A stretch of 64,000 nt of DNA from Leptoclinus maculatus (Eukaryota; Chordata; Actinopteri; Perciformes; Stichaeidae). The translations under genes were made by a program, and so were the position numbers. The stretch covers positions 2,700,111 to 2,764,110 of the forward strand of contig JAVDOI010000020.1 in NCBI GenBank assembly GCA_032191485.1, in the 5' to 3' direction. Of this stretch, positions 15,201-29,550 are shown one piece after another. The notes beneath the pieces are model-generated. The model did no database searches, was not told the origin of the DNA, and worked only from the letters and a program-made list of their open reading frames with translations. Every line of letters begins with the position of its first letter. Position 1 is the stretch's first letter.

Positions 15201-17197
15201 CGGCCCTCGGGCTAATCCCAGAGTCGCATGTGATTATCAATGCATCCCCCCCTCCAGGTAGGTGGGCAGTGACTCTTCAGCCTCTCCGTTCATGGAAGAG
15301 GAAGGCGAAAGGAAAACTCTCTCAATGGATTTACGGATCAGAGGGGACCATTGAAGGAGACGTTGTAACAGTGGCAGCTGTGATGGAAGAATGCTGATGG
15401 CATACTGTAAAAGCGTCGCCCCAGCTTCAGAACAGACAGCCGTGGAAAGTAATGACACCGCTCAGCTCGTATTAGTAGTTTCCTTTCGCTCGATTTAAAA
15501 GCAACCGTGAGGTGAAAACTGCCTAATTTTGGGTGGATGGAATCTCCAATTTCCCAGGTACAATGAACAAGTGTTACTACGATGAATTACCTAAAATAAA
15601 GTCCCATCATGCATTTGTGCAATCATCATACAGAATAAACATTCAACTCTATTCATAGCCAACTAACTCACCTGAACTAATAGCTTTCCTGTCTTTTGGT
15701 GTGTGTGTGTTTAAGTGGTGGAGCCGTGGCCTTAATGTCGATGCAGCATTTTGTTTCACTGTACCAGTCTTCTGCTAATATTCCTCCACCCTTTTTTTAA
15801 AAGCTCTTACAGTAGGACTGTTTTCGTCAGGCCTGACCACGGTTGCCTCCGACACACGCCAGCTGACTGGGCGGCCCGAAGCTACTCTATTCACAAAGAT
15901 CAGCATCGCCATGAATAATACAGGAAGTGCCAAGCACATGTGTGGAGACAAGGGAGTAGGGAAGAGGTTCTGACTTTTTTTTCTCCAAGCAGGTCAAGTA
16001 AGAAAACACAGTCGGTAAACACAAGACAGCATCTGTCCTGTAGTGAGTGCTCTGTCAGGGAGAGAGCAGAGCGTACAGAGTGCTCAGCAACGAGATGATT
16101 CATGGAGACGGGTCGGATGCTTCAGGTGCATCCGAAACACAATTAATATCCTTCTAGATTCTCCGATGGGTGCCGAAACACATGTATTATCAGTGTTACA
16201 GAGACGCATCTTCAGCTACGGTGAGAGTGGCCGCATCCAGAGAGAAGTGGGCCGTCGTCACCGGCTGTTATTCGTGTGGTTTGTGCTCTGCTCAAGGACA
16301 CTCGTCTACTTTGTTATGCTCATATACCTGGCCTCCATTGAACCCTGGCCCTCCTCAGATGCACTGTGGGGTGGGCTTATGCGTCTGCGTGAAGGAGCAA
16401 AATATACAAAGGCTACAACATTCTGGAGTGATTTCCAAACCACAGAGCGAGAAGGTTTTCATTTTAAACACAACAGACAAATGGAATACTTGATCTGTAT
16501 GAAAGTCCCCAAAAAAATAAATCCGCACTATAAGTTTGTAATAATACTTACACCTCGGTATGTGTCTGCAAATTAAAGTAAGGCTGAAGCTCATTTGTAA
16601 AATCTGCACACAGACGTTTCCTGTGGCTGCAAAAGTTACTCTAACAACATGAACAGGAAATCGAACATGAAATAATGTGCTGCGCTGTATGGTTGGCAAC
16701 AACAAGAAACGAGGCACGTCAAAACAGCTGAGTCACATGTGGAGAGCACACAAACACAACGTGCATCACTGGTTTCCAAGAACTTGAAAACTACTCAGTG
16801 ATAATGTAATTGCTTTGAAGTTGTAGCTACAGATAGTATGAATAAAGAGTGGCGAATATCGTGCTGCATGTCAAATAGATGCTCTAGAGGGAACAAAATG
16901 TACTTTCGTAGCATCCCTTATCGCTAAGAAATGACCAAAGAAAGATACAGTGAGGGGAAAACGGATGCATTGGTCCATGTTTGATGTAATGCAGCTGTGA
17001 GGGTGCTGCATGGCTACAGTATTGATCTAGATTGTCAATGTTATTAGCCAGAGCGACTGAACCCCAGTAATATAGAAATAAAGTGAAAAGAAATAGTGTC
17101 AGATAGTGTTGTTCTAAAAGTTAAAGAGAAGGCTGACTTGTTTATACGTTCCAACTGTGAGAGTCAAACTTCCCCCCGACAGCTAAGGAAGGGGGGG

Positions 17198-17200
<3 letters not shown>

Positions 17201-17235
<35 letters not shown>
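17201..17235. repeat. (CT)17 microsatellite
   Basis: Perfect CT run. Confidence 0.95.
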
Positions 17236-17238
<3 letters not shown>

Positions 17239-19618
17239 TGCGCTCACGTCTACTCGGCGCATCCTTCAGATTACAGAAGAACACGATGAAATGAAGCAGT
17301 AACATCCCAGGAAAGTAGCGCAGGGGGGGGCACAGAAGCACATAGACCGTGTCTCCATATCTTCATTAAGTGAGTCAAAAGGGAGGAGCACATACACTGG
17401 GGGTTAGCTTTTACAATGCAAGTTTTATCACGGTAGAAAACAGTCCTACATAAAAAAATACTTCTTAAGAGATAAACATCAATGCGATCTCTCTCTGCAC
17501 ACATTGTAAAAACCCCCAAGATGATTTGAAATTTCACGCACGGCTTAAGCTAAAGGGGTTTGGGGACAAGCGAGGGGCAAAAGAACATCTATTAAAATGT
17601 CACAGTCTATGCAGTGAAATGCACCTCGATGTATATTAATTCTTTAGGGAAGCGGAGAGGGATATTCCTGATTCATCGCCCTCTTCGGCCGCCATCATTC
17701 ATCACCTCACTAGCCCCCCCTGGTTCAAGCCCCCGCTTTAAAATGGCCACGGCGTTTCTGCTTGGGGAATTCCATTACTGGTCTAGAGACAGAGGGGAGG
17801 ATGCCGGGGAAGCTTTAGTCCAACAGAGGACAACACACAACAGCCGATGATCAGGAGGGAGTCGGTTTAACCTACACTGATGAACCTGCACCAGATTCAA
17901 CGAGGATAGTGTGTGGCATAACAGCAACGCTGTTTCCAATTACATCAGCACAAGAAAAAGCTGACATGGACGTGAACTCTGCTGGATTATCGTCGCTTAA
18001 ATGGGACGATAACAACACCTCCACGGATAGACCGGAGCAGACGTTTCATTGACACGCCACATAGAATGTACTGGCTGTTAAAGACACACTGCATTGTATT
18101 ATGTCCCATATCCGGCTAACAAAGAGCGCGTTCACGCAAACTTACGCGCAACCACTCGACTTCTGTTCAAGGAATGTATTGCCGCTACATTACAGCGATC
18201 ATTCATGGCATTGAAAAGAGTTCATTATTAGCTTGAGATGAAGTTGCCAAAAAACATTTTAAGCTTCAGCTTTTAAGCAGATTATCAATTGTTGCGGAGA
18301 ATGTGCAAATAGGATTCTTGCTCAAGGACGCTGCAAGAGTTCATGAGCATGCAGGGCCTAATGATGACGTCTCTCAACAAGAACAAGGACTTTGGATGAG
18401 TTTCTCTCACTTTCTTTGCCTCCAAAATCCACCAAAAAAGTTCTTTTTTTCTGTTCATAATTGCCGATTTTAAATGCTTTATCAGCATCATCATCGTCTC
18501 GAACAATGTGGGGATGATGTCTATAACGAAGCGTGTAGAACAAAGTGTGGGCGTAAAGCACCGCTGTGTTTAATCAGCTAGAAATGATCTATTATTGTAT
18601 CCATATCACCGATCTAATCGGACTTTGTTATGGCGCTATCTTTAGCACGTTAGCATGCGTTATCACCACTGCATTCATGTGGAGATGAAATTACCATAGA
18701 CCCCCAAAAAAAGAAAGCAAGGCATTTGTCTGACTCTACTACCTCTACACAGAACACAGCGAGTCTGGTCTTGCTGTTTGTGTATCACAAAAGAAGCAAA
18801 GACTTAAAGTTACAAATGGGTGAAAGATGGAAAAGGTGATTGGCAATATTTTCGTGAAGAAATGGGAGTCGCACAGGGAATCGAGAGGCGGGAGATGGAG
18901 GAGAGGAGGGAGATGGAGGAGGCGAGGGAGAGGAGGGAGTGCGGAGAGGGAAGACAAGGAGAATGGGAGACTGTCGGCTCAACTTATCGACACCTCAGCC
19001 CCCATAGGGATAAATACAAAGGAAATGTGTGCACGTATGCGTGCGTGTGTGTGTGCACGTGTCAGTCCTGATGATCTACCGTGTCAACTTGAGGAAAGGT
19101 CTCCCTCCTTCCTGATGCCCTGAGGAAACATTTACATTCTCAGCAGAGCTTCCAGAGTGTTTGTAGGCGCGTGTAGAGAAAGAGAAAATACCACATAGAC
19201 ATTTTTCTTCCCACCAAATCCTATATGCGGACACATTGCTATCCAGTGTGTGATGCATTCTGGGAGTGCAGTCATCCTTGAAGCCCCGGCTATTATTTCA
19301 GGTGGTCAGCACTCCCAAGTGATAAATTCTGCTTCTGCTTGCATTGCTGCTGCCATTCATGCTAGCAGAAACGATACCTTCTATTCCGGTCTAACACTTA
19401 CAAGTACTGTGACAACAAAAGGGCTTAACTGTGAGAAATGCACCGTCCTAACGCGACACGTTTCACCCACCTCACCTACAGTATATATTAAATATGTGTA
19501 CGTAATCATTTCTGGTGTTCGACATGAGACACTGTAGAGGATATACGTGGCTATGGAACAACGGATCATTCCATTACGGCTATACAGGGGTACTGATTTT
19601 ACTTCAAATACATTTTTT

Positions 19619-19640
19619 TTATATATATATATATATATAT
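19619..19640. repeat. (TA)n microsatellite
   Basis: TA run of about 22 bp following a T-tract. Confidence 0.95.
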
Positions 19641-20239
19641 AACCTATTTGGCTTAAATATCAGCTTATTAATAAAACATTTAATGCAAACTTGAAAATAA
19701 CTCGCATGCTTTCAATCAGTCTCCCTAGAGTGTGTGAATACTTTGCCATGTACGCACTCATTTCATGGAGCAACAACAACTAAATTAGGCTACAATTATG
19801 AAATCAAAGAATACGTGTATTAATCAGAACACGCATATTAACAACCATGAAAGGCAAGCAGGCTAAGAAACTGTCTGTCATTCCGTGTGTATCAATCTCC
19901 GCTCCGTTGACGTGCTCTGGATGGTGCTGCAGTGTGCACACACGCAACAAACAGCACGACGGCTAAGCAATAGTCACAATATCTTAACAATATCAAACAA
20001 TAGGAAAATACTTGACAAATTGGATTTAAGTATGTCAGAGACAACTCTAAATATTTTCTCATAACATGTTTTGTATAATTAAAGCTGAAGAAACATAATG
20101 GTACGAGAAAAAAACAGTAAGCTCAACAGATTAACAGACCCATTCATAACAAAAGACTGAATGGATCAAAAATGAGATGTCTGAAAGCCTTTTAGTGCCT
20201 GTCTGTTACTGCAATCTATGTCAACACTGTGGTAGCATT

Positions 20240-20262
20240 CACACACACACACACACACACAC
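20240..20262. repeat. (CA)n microsatellite
   Basis: Short perfect CA run. Confidence 0.95.
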
Positions 20263-20763
20263 CTGGTCGAGTCACGTGAGCTTGCAGAAGGAGTGTCTGG
20301 TATTTGCGGAGGCATTTGCTCCACTGAATTCAATCAGGTGCAGAGATTTAACATGAGTCACACGTGTGACGCTGCTATTTACAAAGCGTCAACAAAGGAA
20401 TCGACTGACACGAGATGTGCGATCTGTGAGAAATAATTGCTTTCGCAAATTGTTTACCCGCCGTTATAGCTTGATCCACTTTCCCAGAGTCCGCACAACG
20501 CCACGGATCCACATTCCCCCCCCCCCCCCCCCCCCACCTCTCGTGTTCTTATTCTGGCGTACAGTCGGAGGCTTTTGATAATGTGTGCAAGTGGCTGGAG
20601 TGGTCCCGAAGCAATTACAAAGCCCCATTAATCGTCCCTTCATGCACACTGTGGTTTAAAAGCTCACCCGGTCTTTAATTAAAACCAAAGCAAGGGGTGG
20701 AAAATCTGCACTGGCTCAACGCGGAATCAAAAAAAAAAAGAAGTCATCAAGAGCGAAAGAAAA

Positions 20764-20793
20764 GTTTCTTTGGGTATCTTCACCCAAAGAAAC
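20764..20793. repeat. perfect 12-bp hairpin with 6-nt loop
   Basis: GTTTCTTTGGGT, loop ATCTTC, then ACCCAAAGAAAC, within otherwise ordinary intron sequence. Confidence 0.95.
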
Positions 20794-21370
20794 AGGTGCA
20801 TGCCTGGCCTACCTGAGGAACAAAATGGTCATTGAAGGACTTAAGAGCTCAAAGCACAACAGATGTATGCTCCCTATTAAAGTCATGATGGGTGAGATAT
20901 CGTCGCCTCTACTGCTAATGTTCTGTGGGTTTTGAATATTGGCACGCTGATTGAACATTTAAATGAATACCGGTGAAGAGCACGATTTCCGCCAAAGCCA
21001 TATGTGGAGCCAAGCTATTACTTTCACCTGCCGCCCTCGGCTCCACATGCCACAGAGTGTGGCCGTCCACCCTCAACCAATACCCTTCAAGCTCTTGACG
21101 TGGTGGCTTCTAAAGTCCAACGGGCTTAGCGCTGCCCTCTTTTGGGGGAGACAAAATTGCCTCTGCACGGCCAAACACTATTTCATCCCTTACTCGCGCT
21201 CTCTCTCTCTCTCTTTTCCCTTTTTCTTACTGCATTCCATCCATCCTCTCACTTCTCTGCCCGTGCTTTCACTCGCAGTGTCTGCAAATGGAAAGATAGC
21301 GTCAGCCTCCCCGGTCTCCCTCCATCTCATTTACGGAGAGCGGCCCACAACTGAGAAGTAGAGAGGGTTC

Positions 21371-21371
<1 letters not shown>

Positions 21372-21428
<57 letters not shown>
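21372..21428. repeat. (TG)28 microsatellite
   Basis: Perfect TG run of about 57 bp. Confidence 0.98.
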
Positions 21429-21430
<2 letters not shown>

Positions 21431-22341
21431 TTACGGGCATGTTTTATTCAGGATTCACACGGTGTTTCTGACCTAATGAGGTGCCGGTTAATTATTAGGT
21501 CCAGACAGCAGTTCTTTGGGGCCGGCTGGCAAACGGCACAAAGAGAAGGTGGGAGGAGTGGATAACAACAATCAACGAACAATCAGAATGGAGAGTTAGA
21601 GAGAATATGAGCAAATAACAACAAAAGCTAGTCAGACACCTAAGTTGTATGTGTGACCATGCTCGTCTTTGTCCCCGACGGCTTCTGGGTCAGAGCAGAC
21701 TTCCCTTATTGGATCAGGGGGGTTTGAGGAGAGCTTTTATTTGTATTTTTCCTCTCAAAGGTTTGCGGCTCCGCTTACTCATTCCTCGTGAGTTGTTTGG
21801 CTGGTGATGAGAATCTGAGAGGGCTAAAACCTCCCCTTGAATCTGTCCACGTTGAAGCCAATGTGACCTTCATCACAACAAGCGGCCTGACAATCGATGT
21901 TAAGCCTCAACCGAGTGCATTACACTCGCAGTGTGGCGGGATTCATGAGGCCATTCTGCTCTGGAGACCGGTAGCCATCTTTGGCTTTTATTTTCTCTGC
22001 TTTCTTTTTTTTTAGTCCCTTCTTCATCGCAAGCGATGCACCGAGCGAATGACCACCTGCGGAGTTGCCGGTCAGGATGAGAGCGAATGCATTTCAGTAA
22101 TCAGGTTTCATTATAATTTGCTGAGGAGAGAATGCAAGAGGGGCTAGGCATGACCAATGCCTGCTGAAAGCTATCAAGCCTGTTAAGGATTAACAGTAGG
22201 CTGTCAAAGGCAAGCAGTACAACAGCTACGGTGCTTTCACACCTGTAGCTGCTTCATTTGGACCGAGAGAAAAAAAATGTTTTTAGTTACTTATTGATTG
22301 GAGAGTTTTGCCGATAGTGATCCTACATCATAAGGACCCTC

Positions 22342-22365
22342 GGGGGGGGGGGGGGGGGGGGGGGG
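22342..22365. repeat. poly-G run of 24
   Basis: 24 consecutive G. Homopolymer length may be an assembly estimate. Confidence 0.9.
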
Positions 22366-25300
22366 AAATCAAATTCAGTGACAGAAGTGTCTGCAGCACT
22401 TTAATGCTTCGTGTATATGTTTGTTCTTTTGGTGTCACAAAGAGCTCACGAAGAAGTAACAGATTTTAAGCTTCGTTATTAGTTATTAGACTGCAAATCC
22501 ATCGCATGTTAAGAATGATGACGAGCAGATAGACATAGAAGGCATGGCGGGGAGCACACGGACACGCATAGGAGGCGTTTTGTACGGTAATAATTTGGGG
22601 CTTATTACTGTGGGATCGCTGTCACACACTTTTTACTGGACTCCAACCGATGAGTGCCGCAGGTTTGAGCCGTTAATCAGCACCAGAGTCCGCTTGGAGG
22701 TGAACTGACCCATCTTTTCAAGCGGTCTCAGTTCGCTTGTTTGGTCCGCAACAGGTTTCAGCTAACTAAAGAGCTGCACTTAGTGCTTTAGAAGTGTTCA
22801 TATATGTATGGCCCTCCTATGGCCTTAATAAAGGACCCAATAAATAAATAGACATGTCTATTTTCTACTAATATTGGTCAAAAATGTACCTTCTGACATA
22901 GCATTTTTAAATATAGGTATAACGTACCTTTTCAGTCTCGATATGCACGGGTCGTAAGATGCTGGTTTGTTTTTGTGGTAACGGTAATAGAGACACAACG
23001 GAATAGTGATGAAGGATTGGGAGAGGAGGCATATTGAAATCAGCAGTGATGCCTGCAAACGCCCTGGAACTCTGCACTCAATTAGTATGCCTGACAGCAC
23101 TATGCACCGGCAGCTGGATTCATTGTACACATGCACGTGTTGTGCCAACGCCCAGCCAGGAATTGCACGGAGCCAGCCGGCTCCTCCCTGCACCTCCCCT
23201 CTTCTTCGTCTTTTTCTCTCTCGCTCCCCTCCCTCACATAAACAGAGGACGAGAGAGAGAGAGAGAGAGAAACAAAGCCTTCGCCCCGCACGCACTTACA
23301 CAGCATCTCTGTCTGAGCTGGTTCCAGATGTATAAGGCAGAATACCAAGTGGCCCACTTATACGCTACGCAGAGACAAATAGACCAGTCAATCACCGCGG
23401 GCTGCTGCTGAATAACAAATGCTCTCTCTGGTGTGTGTGTGTGTGTGTACGAGGGGGTATAAGACGGCTTTTTTTCTATTTGTTGTGCCTCAAACGTATC
23501 TGTGTGCATGAACACAATGGTACAGTATGTGCAACAATCTCCAGTTTCAATTGCAAGTGTTTTTTTTTTCCGAGTGTAATACCAGCAAACGTTCCCACTG
23601 TTGATGCGAGCAGAATCACAGAGGCTGTTTTTGAAAAGGGGACACATTTGATACTAAACGCTGTTGGAGAGCAGTTGTGTTTGGATGAGGCTGCCGAGGT
23701 CAGTGGACTGCGTGTAGAAAAGAGTTTACTTTGTGTCTGCTCCTTCCTCCAAGCCGCGCTTCATGTATTAGCCTCCCCGGAGTGCAGCGCGGTAGGCCAG
23801 CGAGAGCAAACGGACCAGCAGCAGAGGTCACTGATGAGGTGCAAACAATATTCAACTAAATAGAGATTGGGATTTACTTCAGCTGCTCACACGTACCCCA
23901 CCCGTCACAACATGACCTGTCGCACCGCTCAGCAGCATTGCTACACAGGAACTTGATGAATAAATCCAGCAGTGAGTGAGCGGCGGGGAGCTTCCCTTCA
24001 TCCACGGCTAAAAGGCAACAGTGTTAACTCAACTTAGACACCTTATCTTGTACTGCAGTATTCATATACCCATTTCCCCATTGTTCATTTAAAATGCGTT
24101 GTTGTACCATTTACAAGTAAACTACTTCACTGAACAGACCCATTTCTTACAGTGAGTGGACCCGGAGGTAAACCTATTTTTAAACGGATAAAACAAGCCC
24201 GCTAACAAAAACAAACATCTGAATTTTTGATGAGACATGGGGGCGGGCTTTAAATAACGCCCGAGAGACATCCACGTGGGCGCAGCCCCGGAGCGGGGCC
24301 TCATCAACACCACCAACCGGAGCAGATAACCCCGGGCTGCTACTGTTTTAGAAGCAGCTTCTCAGCGTGTCACATCGTATTCTGTCCCCTGCCCTCGCCC
24401 TCTGGGCACCAACATGTGGGACTTTTAAAAAAAGGGTAATACAGAGGACACGACAATAAATGACACATTCTGAGAGGCAATGAGATGAAGAGAGTTTGAT
24501 CATTAACATTTGTTTTATTCTTGCCAGAGTTAAAGATAATATAATAATTAAAAGAAAACTAACATCTTTCATTCCAGGTTTGATGAAGTGTTTCCCATGA
24601 TAGGTGCGGCTGATGTCCAACAGGTAACACAAAGACAAAGTGCTTCCGTTTAGCTGGGATGGAACGTCAGTGTTGATGAAATTGAACATTCTCTCTTTGT
24701 GTTTAATATCTACTCTGTATATTCATGAATAATAACTGTACGGTCAATAGTTTTGACAACGTTTCCAGTCAGAGTGAAACAAATGACGGTGCTTACACTG
24801 AGGAAGAGAGACTAACGATGTTCTCCATCAAGCAATGTAACCCAAAGTGAAAGTCGACTGTTAGCGAAGCATTCTGTGTCCGTCTGTCATGTGTTAGAGC
24901 ATTTATTTCACGCTGTTAATAGAGCAGCGTATTCCAACAACACATGTACACACATACGCCGACTGGGCACAGCAGATGGCAACGTGGGGAGAATAATTAT
25001 GATGATTTCTTGTTCTCTTAAGAGAAAGAAAAGCAGTGGCAATCACTCTATTAAAGTCACGCATTGTTCTTTTTAAAAGCAACATTTAAATTATTTCCGC
25101 AAAAAGGGAAATATGTGCACGTCTGAGACCGTATAAAGGATACACGTGAAGCAAGTGATGTGTGTCTGGGAATGTGTGTTCTGTACTGTACCAATGCACT
25201 GCATCGCTCCTGGTATGGCTGCCGGGTGACGGATAAAGAGTGTGATCACACAGCAAGGTGGCTCTTTGTGACTCATTCTACTGGCCTGATTGCATGGGTC

Positions 25301-26681
25301 TGTATCCTTTTGTATAGCTACAAAGACATACAACCCCATACGCCCGTTTATCCCCGTCTCGTTCTCATTACGCATGCAGACGCGGAAAGGTGGGAATGCA
25401 AGCTATTTGATTTCTGTGGCTACAGAGAGATTCTATAAGGAATGAAAAGGTGCAGAATACCTGGAGCCACCTGCTCCAAAGAAAAGAGGGGCAGCATTTT
25501 ACCTTTTGGATTTAATCAAAACGCACAAGAATCCTGGATGTATTGACAAGCCCACAGACGCTCTATAAGAACGTCTCCGTCCTGTACCGTCAGCAGCTTT
25601 ACTTCTTCATTCTCTGGACACTATGCTCACTATCGCCTCTCGAGGTACGAGTGGTATTACCAGACAGGACGGGCCGGAACTTGCTGGTTGACAGTAGATA
25701 TCTCCAAACTATTACTTCACATTCTTCTGATCACGTTTTTGGAATGTTTTAAACTAAGATTCTGGCCCGATGTTACACGTTGCACAACCATTTCACAGCT
25801 GTCCATCTTCAGATATGTAGAAGACAAACCAAGGCCACATGACAGGGAAGAGAGGGAAGCTATTTTACACTGGAGCAAAGACAAAGAAATGCAACATCAT
25901 CCTCACCATGAGCATCGGTTTCATACACATATTAAAAATACTAGCCGACAAACCCTACCTTTGACTTCAGAGCAGGTTCAAGGAAAATTCCACGAAGGTC
26001 GGCGTGATGAGACAATTGTTGATTCGGTGATTGTGCAAGTCCAGAAAAAGGGCTTAAAGGACACAAGAGCGCCTTTGTGTGGCGGAAAAACTATGAAAAC
26101 GCAAAGTGATGGAAGAGAAGACGACGAAGAGAAGGAGCCCAAAGTTCGACTCGAGGAAGACTCCACAGGTCAAGAGAGGAAATAGGTTTTCCAGGCCGGG
26201 AGAAATGAAGACTGAAGTGCAGGTCTGAAGATGTGCAGCTGCTGTGAGGAAGGAAAGCAGCTATAACAATGCATGCACACTGAACCAGGCTTACACACTG
26301 TTGTAGAACACATTTGACAACATGTATACAGTGTGTACACATTAATAGGACTGTGTGTGTGTAAGTATGGCAATCTTTCAGTGAGAAAACACTGCAGGAA
26401 GACAGCGAGTGGAGGGGAGTGAACTTTAAACAGCAGCCAGTGAACCCATGATACTAGTATTGCATATTCAGAACCAACATGAATAATAAGTTAAAGTCAG
26501 TGATGATACGCTGTAGAAGCCCTGAGACACTAGTGAGGAAAAAAAGTGATCCAAATTGTTTCATCTCCTGTGCTTATGAGCTTAGAACAGGATTATATAT
26601 ATTCTATATTATGCTTTTCCATCTGTGAAAACAGGCAAATAAAAGGTTTTGATAGGTGATTATTATTATTTTTTTCCAAGT

Positions 26682-26945
26682 GTTTGTCGTTGTTCTACCC
26701 ATTAATCTTGCCCAGAAGGCTGAAGTGCACTACTAGGCCAGGTTCTTAATAGGAACAAAAGCATTAATGATTTTTTTCCAAGTTAGTTTTCATTGACATA
26801 ACTTGTAAATGCACCAGAAGTTTTGAGTGTTTGGAGAAAAAAAAAAAAAAAGATCCTGACAAAATAAAGAAATACAAATAAAAAAATCACCTGCTTTTAC
26901 TTTTTCCCCAGTGCTTTCAAAGATGCCTCTCAGGGCTTCCGTCTA
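26682..26945 (+). repeat. dispersed repeat family, copy 1
   Basis: This copy contains 'aataggaacaaaagcattaatg', 'tttccaagttagttttcatt', 'acataacttgtaaatgcac' and, 170 bp later, 'cctctcagggcttccgt'. The same blocks occur in order at 34120, 38020 and 59470. The family name is unknown. Confidence 0.6.
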
Positions 26946-28155
26946 GTCCCATACGTGTGAGGTTTTCATGGAGTTTGTCCTAGTTTAGTGCACAAAAATA
27001 GTCGTTCTACAATTTTGTCTGCAGTTTAACAATGTCTTTGGTTCAGGCTGCCGGCGAAGTCCTTCCCTCCACTTCACGCACTCTCTCACAACAGACACAC
27101 ACATCCCCCTAGCTCTCTCCACAGGACACATGTTGGTATGCGCCCTGGTGCCACACAGCTCCACCTGTCACCTTTGAAGCCGGCGCGGTAAGACCGCGAA
27201 GCACTCCCCACGGGCAACAACTGGAACGCAGGAATCAGCAGCCCGCTCCTCTCCTCCTTTCATCACTTGCTCTCCTCGAGGGATCTCACTGGTTATCTCG
27301 GCATGGCCGTCATGCCGACGGAGCAGCTATTATTATTGCCTTCCCCTTGATTGAGTCCTCCAAGAGCCAAAGGAGCACCTTGCTAATCATCCCCTTACTG
27401 TCATAACCAATCACATTCTGTCTAGCTAACATGGCAACCAGCACGGCAACAATCAAAGATAAACTCCATCACAAATGAAACGCAAAACAAAATAGAGGAG
27501 ATGGTTTGTGCGATACAGCTTAACTCAGCACACAGCACTTAATAAGCAAATGAAGACTTATGCAAACAGGTCTATTAGCCTGTCACCCTACCTCTGCCCC
27601 TGTTTAAATCAATCCTGTGAGGAGCGCTGAATGCTAATTGTACAGGAGCTCTCTCAATTCTGAAACACTGAAAAACACATCCATCTCCCTGAGCAGTTTC
27701 ACGCGTGAGATGAAGTCACACCTAAGACATAGCTTCACTGTTTGCACTCAGGAAACATTAAATACAGTAAATACAGACTCAACCTCAGGAAAGAAACTTC
27801 AAACCAAATAAACAAAAGCCATGAATCTCTTTGGAGCCCTCTCTTCCCTACTCTCCTTCCTCCTAACTCCCTTGCTTCCATCCACCCAGCAGGCGACCAC
27901 ATGACGGGGACACAGGGCTTGAATCACAGCGGGTGTTTGCAGCACCTCGAGGAGCCGAGGAGCCAATCTCACGGTGAACCGAGCTGTGCAATCCGAGGTG
28001 TTACTATGAATAACGTGGCAGTAATACAACGTTAGAAGAGGAGGGACTGTTGAGTGTAGAGCTTTAAACTCTACGTCCTATCACCAGCTATCCACCTGCA
28101 CCACTCACTCCAGACACGCACTCAAACCACCGCCAAAGAAAAAGGTTTCACTTAC

Positions 28156-28275
28156 GATCGTTGCAGAATGAACCTCCATAGGACGTCATGGTGCAGTCGC
28201 AGGTGAAGCCCTCCCACTGCTGAAGGCAAACCCCCTGATGGTAGCAAGACTCCTCCGTACAGGTGGTACTGGGTC
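28156..28275 (-). CDS. nrxn2: neurexin-2 alpha exon, third EGF-like domain (EGF-C)
   Basis: This 120-nt phase 1-1 exon has acceptor ...ttcttcccccag and donor gtaagt. It encodes a complete EGF-like module: GPSTTCTEESCYHQGVCLQQ then WEGFTCDCTMTSYGGSFCND. All six cysteines are present in EGF spacing (TTC, ESC, GVC, FTC, DC, SFC). CTEESC and CTMTSYGG match neurexin-2, whereas neurexin-1 and -3 have CQEDSC and CSMTS. YHQGV and GGSF differ from the mammalian ANQGV and GGPV as remembered. In alpha-neurexin this module links LNS5 to LNS6. The expected next residues (PGTTYIFGKGG, first LNS6 exon) are not found in the remaining 28 kb, so that exon lies outside the window. Confidence 0.97.
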
Positions 28276-28559
28276 CTGGGGGAAGAACCAGCACATCGTT
28301 CAGTGTTTTCAGTCCACAGATAGAAAGGAACTCATGTGGAGGACCACACATGATGCACAGGGACTCACTAATGAGGTGCTTGTTAGTGTACTGTATGGGG
28401 GAGAATTACAATTCTGCTCTTTTCCCTCTCATCAGTTTAACAAACATAATGTAAGCTAGTTAGAAGAAGGCTACAATTATCAGAACAATGCAAACATTCA
28501 GGCACAAACGTTGAACAATAGAATATGGGCGAGCTAGACGAGCCGGTCTTTGAAAATGG

Positions 28560-28790
28560 CTGCTCTATACTATACATATCACATGTTGTGCTGTTATACT
28601 GCACACACTGATACTGTTAATACTGCTTTAACTGCATATATCCATCGTACTCATATCCACCCTTTACTGTCTACTATATTTCATATTTGTATTACCTCTC
28701 GACATATGTGCTTTACTGCTTTTTGAACTTCCGGTGAGGTAGTAAACTGCAATCATTGTCTTCTAGATCTGTCCTACTATAATCACCCTC
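28560..28790 (+). mobile_element. possible degraded LINE 3' tail
   Basis: A run of 'atactgttaatactgctttaactgc'-like words is followed by a segment like TTCTGGTTAGATGC-AACTGCA (here cttccggtgaggtagtaaactgca). This resembles the 3' end of fish Rex/L2-type LINEs. There is no reverse-transcriptase reading frame. Confidence 0.3.
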
Positions 28791-29474
28791 CTGTTCATAT
28801 GGTTGAGGTTATTAAATGATCCCCTCCTGGGTTCTGTGCAAACATGTTGTTGTTTTTAGGCTCAATTGAGGCTTCAGCAGCAGTTAAATAAATACCTTCC
28901 AAAGTTACCAAACTCTTGTTGTTACAGTCTCACTGCAGCTCAACGGGGAAATACAAAGAGGGACTTCTACACAAGTACTGTAGCTTTGGAGTGTTCACTT
29001 AATCTGTCTGACTCAGACTGCTGAAGCCTCATATGAGCTTCAGATTTTTGGACAAACTGTGGATTCTGTCCCCCTATTAATCACATTGAAAAAGCATTAG
29101 AATGGGATCCCTGAGAATGATAGCAGCAAGCAAAACCTGCCTCAATATCCACATGGACACCCGACAGACCTGAACATGTTGTAAACCTTTAACTACGCGT
29201 TATTAAAACATCTTTTACTAGAAGGTAAATCCGAAAATAAAAACGCATTTTCGTAACACTTGTGTTAAAAGACTCAACAAAATACAGCAGCTGCTCATCC
29301 ACAGACACAACAGTGATTTGATTTATGATGCTTAGAAATGTATTCAGATTCAATTTGACATTAATTCAAGGTTGAAACCTGATGTTTAATTGCCAGACTG
29401 GGGGTGCATTTGCATTGGAAATTAGTAGTTTAGTAGTGGTGGAGTAAGTTCCCGTTTAGCATCTCCATTATATC

Positions 29475-29494
29475 TGTGTGTGTGTGTGTGTATA

Positions 29495-29548
<54 letters not shown>
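29475..29548. repeat. interrupted (GT)n microsatellite
   Basis: GT run broken by 'tatatgtata' and followed by a G run. Confidence 0.97.

Positions 29549-29550
<2 letters not shown>

Noticed and set aside
16043..16576. 177-codon plus-strand frame
   Set aside because: No recognisable domain, no splice-site context and mixed composition. It lies in the long nrxn2 intron and is probably fortuitous.
25688..26185. 165-codon plus-strand frame with a charged C-terminus
   Set aside because: No family resemblance and no promoter or exon structure. The charged end comes from purine-rich 'gaagaagacgacgaagag' sequence.
27170..27320. GC-rich stretch downstream of EGF-C as a beta-neurexin promoter
   Set aside because: CpG density is only modest, and the minus strand lacks a signal-peptide frame ending in the beta-specific peptide.
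28732..28745. TGAGGTAGTA, identical to the let-7 5' end
   Set aside because: The following bases (AACTGC) do not match let-7, and no complementary arm is nearby. It falls in a probable LINE tail.
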